A DNA stretch of 64,000 bases from Ooceraea biroi (Eukaryota > Arthropoda > Insecta > Hymenoptera > Formicidae), in assembly GCF_003672135.1 (NCBI RefSeq), contig NC_039514.1, forward strand, positions 15,055,787 through 15,119,786. Reading direction: 5' to 3'. The first letter of the stretch is position 1. Every line of letters begins with the position of its first letter. Positions 1 through 13,200 of this stretch are shown here, one piece after another. The notes under the pieces are model-generated. The model was not told the DNA's origin. It saw only the letters and a program-made list of their open reading frames with translations, and searched no databases. The translations under genes were made by a program, and so were the position numbers.

Positions 1-3000
1 TGCGAGATTACAATCTTGATTAAACGGCATAATATATTCATATGACATGATATTTTCTCTGAAATTCAATTAATAATAGTAGAAATTAGATCAAGAGAAA
101 ATATAAGTACTTGAAAAAATTAAACTCCATGGCGAATGAATACGTTATCGGTACCGGCCTTAAATTATGTCACGTCAAGCTTCTCCTCAAGATCGGTACT
201 CGGAAATATTGAGTTACAAAACATCGCGTGAGACGACCAACGAGGCAAAGACAATATTTACTCTCTCGTCACTTTCGATTGTCGACTAAAATATTCGCAA
301 GGTGTCGGATCCGGTGTAGAGGCTGCGTCGGTTTTTCCTAATCTTGGATAAGACGGAGCCTACTTCGTCCCCAGACACTTCGTTCCGCCGATTTATTTTT
401 GTACGCACGTCCGCCTTTTCGCGCGCAAAGTAGTTGCTAGAGAACCGTCGGGGCCTATTGTAAATAGATCGAATGTGACACGTGCACTCGTCATTAATCG
501 CTGACATGGTTTACCTCGTCAATGGCCGAGCACAGGATTTTGCAATAACCGTTACCTTACACTTGCCTCGAACGCGAAAACACAAATACAAAGAGTGAAT
601 GCGATTATGGTTCATCAGCCTAATTAAAATGAAATCGAATAGAATTATAACTGGAAAAGTCGATAGTACTGAACGTGCCACAAATGACGCGTAGTCTGAT
701 GTCGCATCTTTCTCAGAGATAAAATCTTTCCGCGAGATTTCGCGCTGATACGTCTGCTACGTCGTGGAGAAGATCAATTCTGTACTTGGGATTTGGAAGA
801 GAAGTGCCGGCCCTTTCGTGGGACACTTCGCGCGGAGTATTCTTAGGCATGCATTCGGGGATGTACTCTCGGTTGCTGGCGGGAGGAAAACAGATATTCC
901 CGATAGTCCGCGAGGTGGATTGGTTGTTTGGTGGTTGTGCGATTGAGATTATTCTCATCGTCCCGTGAGAAGGGAGGTTCGCGAATGCGAGAATCATGTT
1001 GCACCGCGACGCCGCGAGACCGTTCCTCCTGCGGCGACCTGTCGCGATGTGTCGATAGTGATTTTCCTTTCCGGGCCGATCGTTGTTTCGGAGTTCCTAA
1101 ACTGGAATGCAGAGCAAAATGCAAACGTTCAGCGGACTCGCCTTCGGGAATGTGTTCAAGAAGAAGGCAGGTTTCTCATGGAGCAGGACTCCCAACGATG
1201 TGTTCGCTTGTCGATTTAACAAACTAAGATCTTTCATGTGTTTGCTGATATGCATGAATTTTTTTTTTAATTTTAAAGTTTTCTGTGAACTTTCTTTCGA
1301 GATATATTCGAGTACACATCAATATACATTAAATGAAATGATTATCTTCTTTACATGGTAACTATGCATATTTTCTAGGGTTTTTTTATTGGATGTAAGG
1401 TTTCTGAATGCTATCATTGATTTCTTTTGGTAAGATAAAGTGCGCTCGTGTGCTTTTATTTGTCTTTGTTTAGCGTGCGATAATTGAATTGCAGAACCTT
1501 TACCGATATACATTTATTGGTGTATATCAGATGTAATCGATATGATAATTTAAGATATAACAAACTTCTTAGTGTGTAATAGTTTTGTCATTGTACAAAG
1601 TAGCAATATTTATAGATAAATGCATATAATCAATCTGGCATGTATTGATTATATACTTGTAGTCCTGTTGAGAAGCATGATGTAAATACTAGTTTAAACT
1701 ATGAAATATCTTATAACTTAATAGACTCCAGTTATAAAATATCAATATCATGATGCTGTCAGTAAGCTTATTGAAGCAAAGGTCGATGGCTCTTTAACTT
1801 ATAGCAACTCTCGTTCGTAGATTGACAAATTGAATTAAAAAATTGATTTAAAAGTTGAATTTATAAAATTCGATCTCTAATTACATGTTTTAACTGTACC
1901 CCATTTGATCATTATTTTTTCATATATCTTTTTATTTTCTAAATTTTCTCTTTTAATATTTTTATTTCGCATTCTATATTATATATAATATTATGTGATA
2001 AAAAAATATATTTATTATATATTTTTACATTATAATATTATATATATATAATACCGAGTGCGAAATTGTAGTTTGTAGTATTTTGTTCATCTTATATTTA
2101 TAAACACTAAATTTATTTTATTTGTTTATCTTATTTATTTATAAGCGAGAGTAGTAGCAATTTAACAAAGTAAACAAATTTGATTGGTTCCAACTCAAAT
2201 TGGAACACGACTAGTTCCGTTGAAAATGGAAATAATAGTTCTATATCAAATGGGACCTTGCACATAATTACCCTCAATTACAAATTGCATTCTTCATTCA
2301 AAAAAATGAAATGGCCTTTGATGAAAAGGAAAAATGCCGTTAGGAAGATAAAAGGTGAAATGCATTTTACATGTCTTTCAGTCTGTCGTGCAAAACTTTT
2401 TGTTAGAACAAGAGCTGTAATAGCTTGTAATCTCTGACCGTGAACTTCAATACCGATCAACATCTTCTCATGTAAAAGCATTTATAGGCCATTATTTGTT
2501 CGAAGTTAATCAATCGGCAAAAGTTGCTTCAAGTACAATACGCTACGAAAATAACAGTTTATGAGCACATTAATTACTGAAAGTGATTACAATAAGAATC
2601 GTGTTATTTATCTTGATTCAAAGCAAATATGTTTCATAATGATCGTTATCATTACTGCGAAATAAATTTAATATTATATTAAATAATTCTGAAAAATATT
2701 TTCTCTGTGAGAATGTTGCAACATACACGTATATCTTTCTGTTATTTTAATATATTTTAATATTTTAATCTAACACATATTGGTTTGGAAAAATTATTTT
2801 TGGATATAATACACAACTTTATTGTTTCTTGGATAATAACTTTTTAAATGTTTCAAGACGCAAGATGTGGCTTGAGACGAATTTATTAGATCTTTCGTTG
2901 CAACTTCGCGAAGCAACTTTTTCACATTGCTCGCTTATGAGACCTTTTACGAGCTTTTTAAGCTCTCTCAGTAAGGGCAATAAATACTGATTGTCATTAC

Positions 3001-3530
3001 AAAATGTATAGTACCGCCGACTTTGTTTATTGAGCATACGTGTTTGCACGCACATATCCTCCTGAAGATACACTGAGAACTCAGGCGAGCGACGATAATT
3101 CCGCAATAGTTCAGTAGATCATAATTACATCTATTTATATTCGCAATCTGCAGACACGCAATGCGCTTTTTATATCTTTTTTTATTGTGCTTTATTGTCC
3201 TATCTAGCTCGCACATATACTACTTATTATCGTACGCAATATGATGCCAACAAAGTACACTCGTTTGCGAATAAGTGAATTTACGAACACTTTGCGGTTC
3301 CATGGTTTTAATGATGGTGAAAATTAATTAAAGAGATTACGTATGTACGTGCAGTGTTTTGGATGCATCGTGTCGTATAGATCATGACGTAGATATGATG
3401 TAGAGACCGACGTTACCTCCCTCGCGTTCCACTTATGTAATATTAATCTGATCGGCGTGCGATTGTTTGTGGTCGATCGATCACCTGCGGCCGGCACGAG
3501 CATGAGTACGAATGGGAAGATGAGCAATCG
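1..3530. other. AT-rich intergenic region, no confident gene
   Basis: The first 3.5 kb is mostly AT-rich, with homopolymer runs and TA-rich tracts near 1.9-2.1 kb. A GC-richer island at about 700-1230 could be a promoter or non-coding exon, but I see no clear coding signal in it. Two short open frames on the minus strand (286-507 and 2819-3106) have some protein-like composition. Neither has a recognisable domain nor convincing splice sites. The region may also hold the promoter and 5' UTR exon of the B56 gene that starts coding at 3633. Confidence 0.5.
286..507 (-). CDS. Possible small ORF or first exon, unknown
   Basis: A 73-codon frame starts with ATG at 507 in a favourable context (AAACCATGTCA) and ends at a stop at 286. 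The product is basic (many Arg and Lys) with no transmembrane segment or motif I recognise. It could be the first exon of a gene running off the left edge on the minus strand, a tiny protein, or chance. It is kept only because the start context and composition are better than those of the neighbouring open frames. Confidence 0.2.
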   Translation of the reverse strand: MSAINDECTCHIRSIYNRPRRFSSNYFAREKADVRTKINRRNEVSGDEVGSVLSKIRKNRRSLYTGSDTLRIF

Positions 3531-3632
3531 TTGATTAAATCACTGTTACTGCAACATTTGTCCATTCTAATTATTTACAGGTTCAACATTCTATTTTTAA
3601 CGTATCTTTTTAATCGTCCGCAGGCAAACAAG

Positions 3633-6600
3633 ATGACCGGAGGACCTCCGGTGGGCAATGCACCGCCTCCGCCTACGCTCATCAATAAGATCAAGTATCA
3701 ACCTGGTGGACCTGTAATTAAGAAGGATAAACGACAGAGCAGCTCGAGGTTTAATATATCAAAAAATCGGGAACTGCAGAAATTGCCTTTGCTGTGTGGT
3801 GAGTCATTTGCATATAACGAAACGTGCGCGTTAACCCTAAACTTGGCAATGTATCCTGTAAGATATACGTCTCTATTTTCCATCGTGCATAAATATCGTA
3901 ATTTCTTATTTACATTTAAAGTATCTCATGTTGAGATTAATGTAGTAATAGTATATCTATATTTAGCGTTTTATATACTGCCATAAATTTGTTGCTTATT
4001 CGCAAGATAAAAGATAATATTTTTTTCTTATTATAATATTTTAATAAATCAAAGTTTATTTTAAATTATTTCTCTCGCCAAATTTTGGGTTAAACTCTTT
4101 GCAAATAAAAATAAGATTTTCTCATTTGAAAAATAAAAATAAGATTACCTCTATTTCGCTTAATGTAAAACGTGACCATTAGACATAATGGAATAAGTCT
4201 AGGCATCTCTTGCTCGTTGGTAATTCAAGTTTTAATTAAAATGAGAAGAAAATTTACGTGTGTCGCGTAATATATCTATTTACGTGACATTTATTTATTT
4301 ACATTATACTTGTTTTGCAATTTCCATACTTAGCTCAGGATATAAAATCAATAACAACGTAAAGGAATCATTATACAAGAAACTATTCTATATTGCGCCA
4401 CGATTAGACAATTATATCAGACTAAGATTCGAAAAAGCAAATCAGCGGACGCCCACGTTACATGCAAACAAACAGCAGAGAAATAGACAAGAGTCGCGAG
4501 AACGAGAACAAAAAGGAAAAGGAGAAAAGAGAAGAAAGAAAAAGAGGACGGCAAATCGGTCCTCTCTTGCCCTTTTCCAACATGATGCCGGTCAATCGAG
4601 GTTGCGAGAGTACCGCCTACGTCAGAGTCTATCGATTGCGTGCGACGGGGGTCGCGCAGGCGCCCGGATCCCGCGGTTCCCCAGTTTTCCCAACGTAAAC
4701 AGTCGCGCGTCGTCCCCGCCGACGTTTCGGCGTCTCTTTCCGATTCTCTCTGGCCGTTCCCAGCAGCCGACACCGCGCGCGGCACCCTCGCGGGAGCTCC
4801 ACCTGGCCGCGGCTTTACCTGTACGGAACCTCGGTAGAGGGTGTATCGACCCCGTGACCGATCGAGGAGGATGACCCGCGGGATCCCGGCGAGAACTCGC
4901 GAGTTCATCGACCCCATTGCCACTTAGGCGAATCCCGCCCCTTTCGCTACCTCCCCTCATCGCGCTTCACCTCCCGCCCCTCGCGAACGCGGTTACCAGG
5001 TTCCGGGGACCTGCAAGTACGTGCCGCTAGTGCTCGCCCGTGTTTCGCGGGGGTGGCTTCGCGGCGCGAACACCCCGACAAGAGAAGAGCCTTGCCTTCT
5101 TCTGGCCGATCGATTGACGGTGGACGAAGCAACAGATTGTTGCGGGCGTTAAACAACGTCAAGGATTAGCGGCGAGCCAATGCTGATGAGCAAAGTGTTC
5201 GTTGTTACTGCGAGCTAGTGAGAGAATTCAATTAAGAGCGGATGTGATTGATGCTCAAGAAGCTTGAAGGGCTTTATGATACAAAGGACACGTTGATTCG
5301 GGGAAAGAGCATTGCCGTTTCCGAGTAATGAATTTCGCGAAAAATGTTATAAACGCTTGATGGAAATTGATTTGGTTCGTAAAATTCAGCGATGGAAAAT
5401 TACAACGTATCGTGCAAAATTTAATTTGTACGTCAGTTTGAACATTTGTATGTAAGATCCTTCCGAATAATATTGTATGTGCTGACGCGTAATATCACTC
5501 CGCGCGAAAATAGTTTCGCAGTAGAGAATCCACGTTGATTTACATCAAAGTACAGTTACGTTTCTGCATGGCTTAGCAAAACGCATACGTTTCCTTCGCG
5601 AACAGTGCGGAAAATAACGTGGGAAGAGCTGGTAAAAGTGACGGGCGCGATTTGTCGAAGGCTGGCAAACATCACGACTTTAAGTATAAAGTTGTATTTC
5701 ATCGGTGGATTATAAATACAATCATAAATTGCAATTTATTGAACTGCTTGAACTGAGGTTTTTAACTGGCCCGATAATATTGTCTTGAAGATTGAAGAAA
5801 AAAATCATACAGACAGAGAGAATCTCTATGTCTCAAGTTTAACATCAAAACTAGATCATTCCTGGCGAAACCAAAGTGTGAACGAATGTTGCAAAAAAGT
5901 ACTGAAATGGAACGTGCCGCTTAATTCCAAGTGTTAGAGAAGATTCGTCAGTGAGCGAAGGGTGTGCAAGTGTTAAAGTTACAACGCGACTCTGCACATA
6001 TCATCGTGGCGATGGTTCATGTTGGTGGAATTAGCCCATCTCTGGGCGGTGCTCTACCCAAAAGTCCAAGCTTTCATCAGGGTCTTGCTTTGGCGACAGT
6101 ATTACCGCAGGAGTCAAGCAAGGCTTACTCAGTGACGTTTGCGCTACACTATCAACCTCTGCAGCCTCTCCTAATTGGTAAAATTATTCTCTGTCGCTTA
6201 AATTAGTCTTGCTTGTAACTGTCAAATTTAAAAACCTTATATTTAGCAGTTTAATTCCTAAAATTAATGTGTACATATCAAAAGATGTGTCATATATCAG
6301 AAGAATAGACGCCCGGTTGCGCCCGCAAAATAATGAAAGAGGAATAAGTAACGCAAACAGGATGTGTTCACGTCATATTCGTACATCAATATTCATATAG
6401 ACTAATATGATTAAAGCAACACGGTGCGATTAATGTATTACTACTTGTAATGTAACTGTTTGTTACGTATAGAGCTCAAATAGTCGTGCACGACAAACAC
6501 AACAAAAACGAAACCTACTTGACACCTTCATATGCACATATATTCTCTTTCTTTTTATCTCTTTCTTCCTCTCTTTCGCTCTCTTTCTTTGTTCTTATTA

Positions 6601-9600
6601 TACACATACATATAAATACTCTAGCCGATATCCTATTAAGGAAAATGATCGCGCTTCGGCGTCGATGGTCTCTAGGCGTTGTTACGGTTGCCGAGCAGCA
6701 GGCAGTTTATTAATTAACAATTAGGCAGTCTCATTCGCGAGAAGTTTACACATCTTAGGTGTTCGGAGCGAGTCGCGACTCAAGGCAAAGACCTCCAGGC
6801 GTTGTCGATTTGTGCGATTATTATATTTCACATATCTAAATATACCGATCCGTCGCAATCCGAGTCGAGTCTTTAAGCGTAATCGCGAAGTCGCAGCTCA
6901 AGGCTTCGGTCTCTAGGCGATTTCATCCAGCACATTATTAAACTTATATTTTGAACAGACTGTGATATTGTTGTGAGGCGCCAATAAACTTTTTTAAAAA
7001 TACGAAATCACAGTGTGAATACGAAATAATATTCATGCTGACATAAAACATTTTGGTCGTCTTCGCCTGGATGTAATTTGATGTGCATGCCAAATTTTTA
7101 TTGTTATCGGTTCCGTTCCTGGAGGTAAAAACTTGCCCAGTGCGGCGCGATTAATCATCGGCTATCTGATTTCAGAAACACAGCAGGGAAACGAGCGGGA
7201 AGAGCTTTTTATACAGAAGCTACGACAATGCTGCGTCCTCTTCGACTTCGAGTCCGATCCACTATCGGATTTGAAATGGAAGGAGGTAAAGCGCACTGCC
7301 CTGCACGAGATGGTCGAGTATGTAACCAAAAACAAAAATGTTATTACCGAAGCGATATATCCCGAAGCCGTGAATATGGTAAGCAATATTCTAATATACT
7401 CTGCATAAGAGCGTAAAGATTTTCCTGAATATTCTTTTTCTATTCAAAAATGCAACAAATGTAAAATCGTGTGTAAGTGCTAAGAAACCAATCTCGTATA
7501 CAAATTGAAATAAGTATTTTGTGTAATAAAATATATGACAGTAAATGCAAAGCGAGAAAAACTAAGGAAAAAATCTTGAATTCGATTAATAGAAATGGAA
7601 ATATGATAAAATTGATATTATAAAAAAACAAACAATTTTTTTTGAGGAATTTGCGTCATCTTGTATTTTCGAAAAAGGCACATAAAATACGGGTAGATGA
7701 ATGATCTAAACCGGTTGATTTTTTGCCTTTGTCTTTGACCTCTTCTTTGTCCTGAGGCTGAGACAAAATTTGAGAAATGTCACTCAGACAAATGAAATGC
7801 TTGCAGTTTGCCGTAAACTTATTCCGGACGCTACCACCATCATCGAATCCTAACGGCGCAGAATTCGATCCTGAGGAGGACGAGCCGACGTTAGAGGCGG
7901 CTTGGCCACACTTGCAGCTGGTCTATGAATTCTTTTTGCGACTACTAGAGTCGCAGGATTTCCAGCCGTCCATAGCGAGGCGCTACATAGATCAAAAGTT
8001 TGTTCTGCAGCTGTTAGAGTTATTTGATTCCGAGGATCCGAGAGAGAGGGACTTCCTCAAGACGACTCTGCACAGAATTTACGGGAAATTCCTGGGACTC
8101 AGGGCATACATTAGGAAACAGATAAATAATGTTTTCTATCGATTTATATACGAAACGGAGCACCATAATGGCATCGCGGAGTTGCTCGAAATCCTAGGAA
8201 GGTAATAACATCAAGTTCAATAAAAGTACACGAAACGTAATATTAAGGAGATCCTGGAGTCGCATTATCGACGGAATAAGTGAGTGTTTCTAATAAATCT
8301 TTTCATTGGTCCAAGTTATTGACACGCATTCTTATGTGTAATTGTGGAAAAGGATTTGTTGTTTTATGCAACGAAAAAAAAGTTTCATTGGAATGAATTT
8401 CACGGTTTAAAACAGACGACTCCAGGATCCGCTTAAGATGCAAGATGCAAATGTACTTCATCGACGTTACTTTTTTTGCAGTATTATTAATGGCTTTGCT
8501 CTGCCATTGAAAGAAGAGCACAAGGTGTTTCTGTTGAAAGTTCTGTTACCCCTGCATAAAGCTAAGTCATTATCCGTATATCATCCGCAACTAGCGTACT
8601 GCGTCGTACAGTTTCTGGAGAAAGATCCGTCGTTGACGGAACCTGTGATTAGGAATTTGTTGAAATTCTGGCCGAAAACACATTCCCCTAAAGAAGTGAT
8701 GTTCTTGAATGAACTCGAGGAGATCTTAGACGTCATCGAGCCAGCCGAATTTCAAAAAGTGATGGATCCATTGTTCAGGCAATTAGCCAAATGCGTGTCG
8801 TCGCCGCATTTTCAGGTAAACATTTATGCGTTCTCGCTTCGTTCCTGTTGAACGTTCCATGTTGCACGCTCGTTGTTTCAGGTGGCCGAAAGAGCTCTCT
8901 ACTATTGGAATAACGAGTACATAATGTCCTTGATATCGGACAATTATTCTGTCATCCTACCGATAATGTATCCAGCCTTTTATAGAAACTCCCGCAACCA
9001 CTGGAACAAAACGATCCACGGTTTAATATACAACGCCCTGAAACTCTTCATGGAGATGAATCAAAAAGTATTCGATGAATGTACAACGCAGTACTATCAG
9101 GTACATTTGCAGACAATAGTTTACGTTCTCAGTATGCGCATGTGTCGATTAAACAAATTGCTGAACCAGACTGACCGTACTTAGCATTGGGCAAAAATGC
9201 TAAATGATCGAACATCATATTTACGATTAACATATTATTCTATTCTTTTTACGTTCATTTTTCTTTAAAACAGGAACGTCAGCGGGAGCGAAAGCTCATG
9301 AAAGATCGTGACGAAGCGTGGATGCGCGTGGAAGCGCTTGCAATGAAGCATCCGAACTATAACACCATGAGTAAAGGCACAACGAATAATAATACATCAT
9401 ACGTGTCGCCGCAACATATAGACAATTCGCCACCCGACGAAGATGGCGATACAGATCAAATTCCGCTCACTTTGGAAAAGATAGAAGCTAGAGCTAACGA
9501 GGTATGAATCGATCTATTGACGTTGATATATTTCCCATCTCGTCCGTTTCACGTCTCATTTCCGTATTTCTGTTGTTTGAGATTTCGATGTTTTAAATGT

Positions 9601-9768
9601 GAACGTTTTGTGACGCAGGCGAAAAAAATGACAAACGTGAACAAAGTGAAACCGCTTTTACGAAGAAAGAGCGATCTACCGCAGGATTCGTACACAATGC
9701 GGGCGTTGTCCGACCACAAGCGCGCCGATGAATACCTTGTCACGCCACCGGATCCCAATAATTGCTAG
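3633..9768 (+). CDS. wrd: PP2A B56 regulatory subunit, gamma/delta class (well-rounded-like)
   Basis: Regulatory B' (B56) subunit of protein phosphatase 2A, which recruits substrates such as those with LxxIxE motifs to the PP2A core enzyme. Coding exons: 3633-3798, 7176-7378, 7807-8201, 8482-8815, 8882-9100, 9274-9501, 9619-9768. All junctions are GT-AG and phases agree, giving 564 aa. The HEAT-like B56 core is highly conserved: LFIQKLRQCCVLFDF, AEFDPEEDEPTLEAAWPHL, KYIDQKFVLQLLELF-type and ERALYYWNNEYIMSLI blocks are all present. The C-terminal tail with RRKSDLPQDSYTMRAL is typical of gamma/delta B56, so I assign it to the wrd rather than the widerborst (alpha/epsilon) lineage. The ATG at 3633 lies 9 nt after an acceptor (CCGCAG at 3618-3623), so a non-coding 5' exon lies upstream. 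An alternative first exon is listed separately. Confidence 0.92.
4600..5200. promoter_or_regulatory. GC-rich island inside first intron of B56 gene, candidate alternative promoter
   Basis: This stretch is far richer in G+C and CpG than the surrounding intron. It precedes the alternative first coding exon at 6012-6177. Open frames on both strands here look like products of high GC rather than genes. I infer an internal promoter or 5' UTR exon. No TATA box was identified with confidence. Confidence 0.35.
6012..6177 (+). CDS. wrd: Alternative first coding exon of the B56 subunit gene
   Basis: The ATG at 6012 opens 55 codons plus one base and ends at a GTAAAA donor, phase 1. That is exactly the phase needed to join the common exon at 7176. 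The exon is 166 nt, the same length as the alternative first coding exon 3633-3798, so both isoforms would be 564 aa. The predicted N-terminus begins MVHVGGISPSLGG and ends QPLQPLLI. The other N-terminus ends RELQKLPLL, so both supply the short L-x-PLL segment seen just before the B56 fold in vertebrate paralogues. A GC-rich, promoter-like island at 4.6-5.2 kb lies upstream. RNA evidence is lacking. Confidence 0.6.
8250..8429 (+). repeat. 13-bp perfect inverted repeat in a B56 intron
   Basis: GATCCTGGAGTCG at 8250-8262 is repeated as its exact reverse complement at 8417-8429, inside the 280-nt intron 8202-8481. In the pre-mRNA the two copies could pair and loop out about 154 nt. No snoRNA boxes flank it. 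Confidence 0.6.
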
Positions 9769-11700
9769 TCTCTACCGCAACCTCTTCCCATGTATCCTCT
9801 GTTTTGCTGTAGCAACATCGGAAGCTAGTTTTCCCTTCTAGGGAGAGAATGGCGATAAAAACCGAAAACGATCTGGCTCCCATACGAGACTCTCTCACTT
9901 GTGCGAAATCAATAATACCGTACTGTTATCTTCTAATGTCACATCATATCGTATTTATTTTCCTTAATGGAGAGAAAGGAGCGTCGATTCAAAGGGACGG
10001 TGCATAAGCACTCGTAGGAGCTTACACGAGGGAATTTCGTATTTCGTAGAGACGCATTGTATTTATTTCTCTTCATCTTTTTTCAAGAGCAAGAAAATTT
10101 CAGCTGATAATGAGGGAGAGGAGAACGTATGTAATAATCACCGTTGTTGTAAAACGCCGCGCATATAGTAAGCGAAGTAACAGGGCCCTAAACGCATTAT
10201 TCGTAGAATCTCCATTACCGAAAAGGCACTTCGGGAGTGTTATCTTCTGCTACGTTTCAACAGTACGATTATGTACGTAAACGAGATAATTACGAGATAA
10301 TGTACGTAAACGAGATACTGTGACTGTAACGGATTTGGTATATTCTACGAGAGATTTTATATACAGATACGGTTACGTGCGAGAATGTGATCGAAGAATG
10401 TAGACATATGCTCGATGTTGTCCACACTATTACGCTATGCGAGCTTGTTGTGTTAACACCTTGCGAATGACGTTTCCATTTATGTGCAAATGATATATAT
10501 ATATAAATAAATAAATAAATATAAATATGATATACATACATAAATATACGTAATTGCTTTAACACTACAGGCTCGTTGTAGTAAAAAAAGGAAGCAGAAT
10601 GAAGAACATAAGGGGAAAAACACGCGACGGTGCGTGCGTCATCTTAGGATGTATATGATAGTGCTATTTTAAAAATAATAGAATGCTACGAAAAAAAACT
10701 TTGGATACTTCTGAGTGTACTACTTTTGTATCTGTTGTGCCTAGATGCCTGTGGAATGCATTCACGGAACAAACAAAAAAAAGAGTACGGGACACAAACA
10801 GCAAGATTAAACGGCGAGTTTACATGTCGCTTTGCCAAATATAATCGGTATCACAGGATTTCAGTAATGCTTGCATAACGTGTTGCGTTATTAACTCTCA
10901 TGGATCTTGAGATTAATTAAAAGATTATACTGTTGCGGCCAAGAGATAAAAGGGAGGAGATGAATAAAAAGAAAAAAAGAGGAAACGAAAGAGAAGAAAG
11001 ATACATTTAGTCCATGCGCTGCTGTTAGCAGGTTGTTACGTTAATAATTGTCGAGGATACCTTGTTGAATATAGATATATAATAAGCACTTATACATATA
11101 TTAAATACTAGAAGATTAAAGCTACGGAGATATAGATTTAAAAAGATTATTTACTTATTAATTATTCCTACTCGAGAGAAATGGCCATTTCAACTAATTG
11201 ATATTGATTAATGATATAAATATCATTACAATTATTAGTTACTGTATTATTTTTAGTGACAGGACATATAACGACGAAAATAGAATAATAGTAATTCTGT
11301 AGTAGCTGATACATGCGGCATGCCTTGAATAATTATATCTTTCTGGAAACCTGCGTTTTCCCGAATTAGATCGGTAATAAATAAATAAATCACGCAATTT
11401 CCTAGAAACGACCATTATGTTAGAAAAAGAGAGGAGAGGAGGGGGGGGGAAGGATGAGAATTCTTATTAGAATACGCCGCATGCAGCAATTCGGAACAAC
11501 ATCGAATAATCTCCGCGAATGTAAATGTATGCGCTTTTGCAGAAGCTTAAATCGAATGGTAGAGAGCTGGGAAAGAGAGAATAATCGTAATAATGATAAG
11601 AATATTAACAATAATAATGCTGTTATTAAAAAGAGTTAGAATTGTCGGGAGATCATTTCATATATAATAAAGATCACATCAATCTTGCATAGTTTTCGTG
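9769..11700 (+). other. wrd: Long 3' UTR of the B56 gene
   Basis: Nearly 2 kb downstream of the stop has no coding frame on either strand beyond short chance ORFs. It contains AT-rich elements, an AAATA-type run around 10500-10520, a partly duplicated segment at about 10269-10316, and a polyadenylation signal AATAAA at 11666-11671 that could end the transcript. The 3' UTR assignment is inference from position. Confidence 0.45.
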
Positions 11701-11902
11701 GGAGTTTTTTCACACGTATTACGTGCATAAAACACGATAAAAGCTTTCGTGTTCGCATTCTTTTATTTATATTTTATTCTTAGTCGCAGAAAGTATTTTA
11801 CATAACATCGGAAACCGAATTCATCGAAATACATGATGTAATATCGGTTTCGATCTTGAAGCTCAAATTTTTAATCGGGAAATCGAAGTCCAGAATTAGT
11901 GA

Positions 11903-12172
11903 TTACGCTGCACACTGAACGAAACGCTTTCCACTCGTGATTCCGAGCGCATTCAAGAATTCCCAGTTAAATCCACAAACGTCTGGCATGATTGCTACGG
12001 GTGGTTCCAATATCACGCAACATTCGTAGTACGAATTTCGTACCGCCGATTTGAATTGATCAGAAAACAAAAAGTATCGCATGATACATTTGCGCAAAAG
12101 TTCTTTATGTAAAATTTCGGTGGACGTATCTCCGATCGCATCTCGTATCTCGATGGCAATAGAATTTTCCAT
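11903..12172 (-). CDS. Small hypothetical protein, 89 aa
   Basis: A single open frame runs from ATG at 12172 to TAA at 11903. Its composition is protein-like and balanced: an acidic start, then a mixed stretch including SAVRNSYYECCVILEPP and a C-terminus ending GKRFVQCAA. I do not recognise the family. There is no signal peptide or membrane segment. It sits in the gap between the B56 3' UTR and riboflavin kinase, on the opposite strand, with no obvious exon either side. It may be a small intronless gene, the last exon of a longer gene, or a decayed copy. Confidence 0.4.
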   Translation of the reverse strand: MENSIAIEIRDAIGDTSTEILHKELLRKCIMRYFLFSDQFKSAVRNSYYECCVILEPPVAIMPDVCGFNWEFLNALGITSGKRFVQCAA

Positions 12173-12180
12173 GTGATATT

Positions 12181-13200
12181 TAAATTAAATTTATGTTAAT
12201 TTAAATTATTAATCACTATATATGATAGAGTGCATCAATTTCTCGAGGGGAAATCCATTGTTTCCCAAACGCGATTCTATTTCTCCCTGACCACGAGTGA
12301 TTTCGTTACGTATCTGCTCATTCATTGAATATCATTCAACCAATCGATGATATTTCGTACCTACGCTCTTCTGCAATTTGTTAAAAAAAACACATAGTTT
12401 TATAGTAAATAAAGAATTACAAAAAAACATTACAGGGAATACATAGAAAATTATTCTAAACTAGTAGCACCTGGATTAGAAAATACTACGCTTGGATTTA
12501 TTCGACAGTATCGGAGATCCCATAAAGTACGTATAAAGAGTATAGCAATAAAAACTAGAATTCTTTAAGTCACTTAATGATGACATGTTGTAACACATGA
12601 TTTATTTATACGACATATCACTGACCGATAGTATTCATGGTTTTAAATAGTTTAATCAAAAATTTCAATAATAATCTCTATCGCATTAGCGTTACTCTAA
12701 TCAATAAAAAGAAATATCGCTTGATAATAATAAATAAAATTGGCACAGTTGAAACAATATCGACGTGTACTTTAATAATGAAAAATAGAACAAGAAATGT
12801 ATCATTAATGTAAAAAAAAAAACTGTTAGTAATTCTTATCTTTATTTAATTTTCTTATCCTTATCTAATTTTCAATTGCAAATTTAATAGAAAAGTTACA
12901 AAGTTACACGACTCATTCATAATTGAGCAAAATGGTTAAACTTTCCCAAAGAAGAGAAATCTTTTATTCAGCTCTCACGCTACAATTCAAGAAATCGGGA
13001 CGTACAAATATAAAATAGTCATCACGAAGATTTCTTCATCGGCTTAAAACGGCTTAACGTAACGCGAGACGTAACGCGTGTCCTATCAGCGAGGACGTGC
13101 CACGTCATATAATCGCGCGTTTTTCTCGATAGCTTCTCGGCGAGCGCGATTTTCTCATTCGTGCAGAACAGCGCTGGCTTGCGTGCAATGAGCGAGAATC
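12181..13200. other. Intergenic region upstream of riboflavin kinase
   Basis: About 1 kb of AT-rich sequence without a gene. The last 150 bases (about 13040-13200) become GC- and CpG-richer (CGCGAGACGTAACGCG and similar) and probably hold the riboflavin kinase promoter and short 5' UTR. No TATA box is evident. Confidence 0.4.

Noticed and set aside
2819..3106. 95-codon minus-strand frame, mildly protein-like
   Set aside because: Opens with a non-ATG codon, no clear splice sites, no known domain.
7690..7760. C/D-like boxes in the B56 intron ending at 7806
   Set aside because: CTGA is present near the right distance, but there is no consensus C box and no terminal stem.
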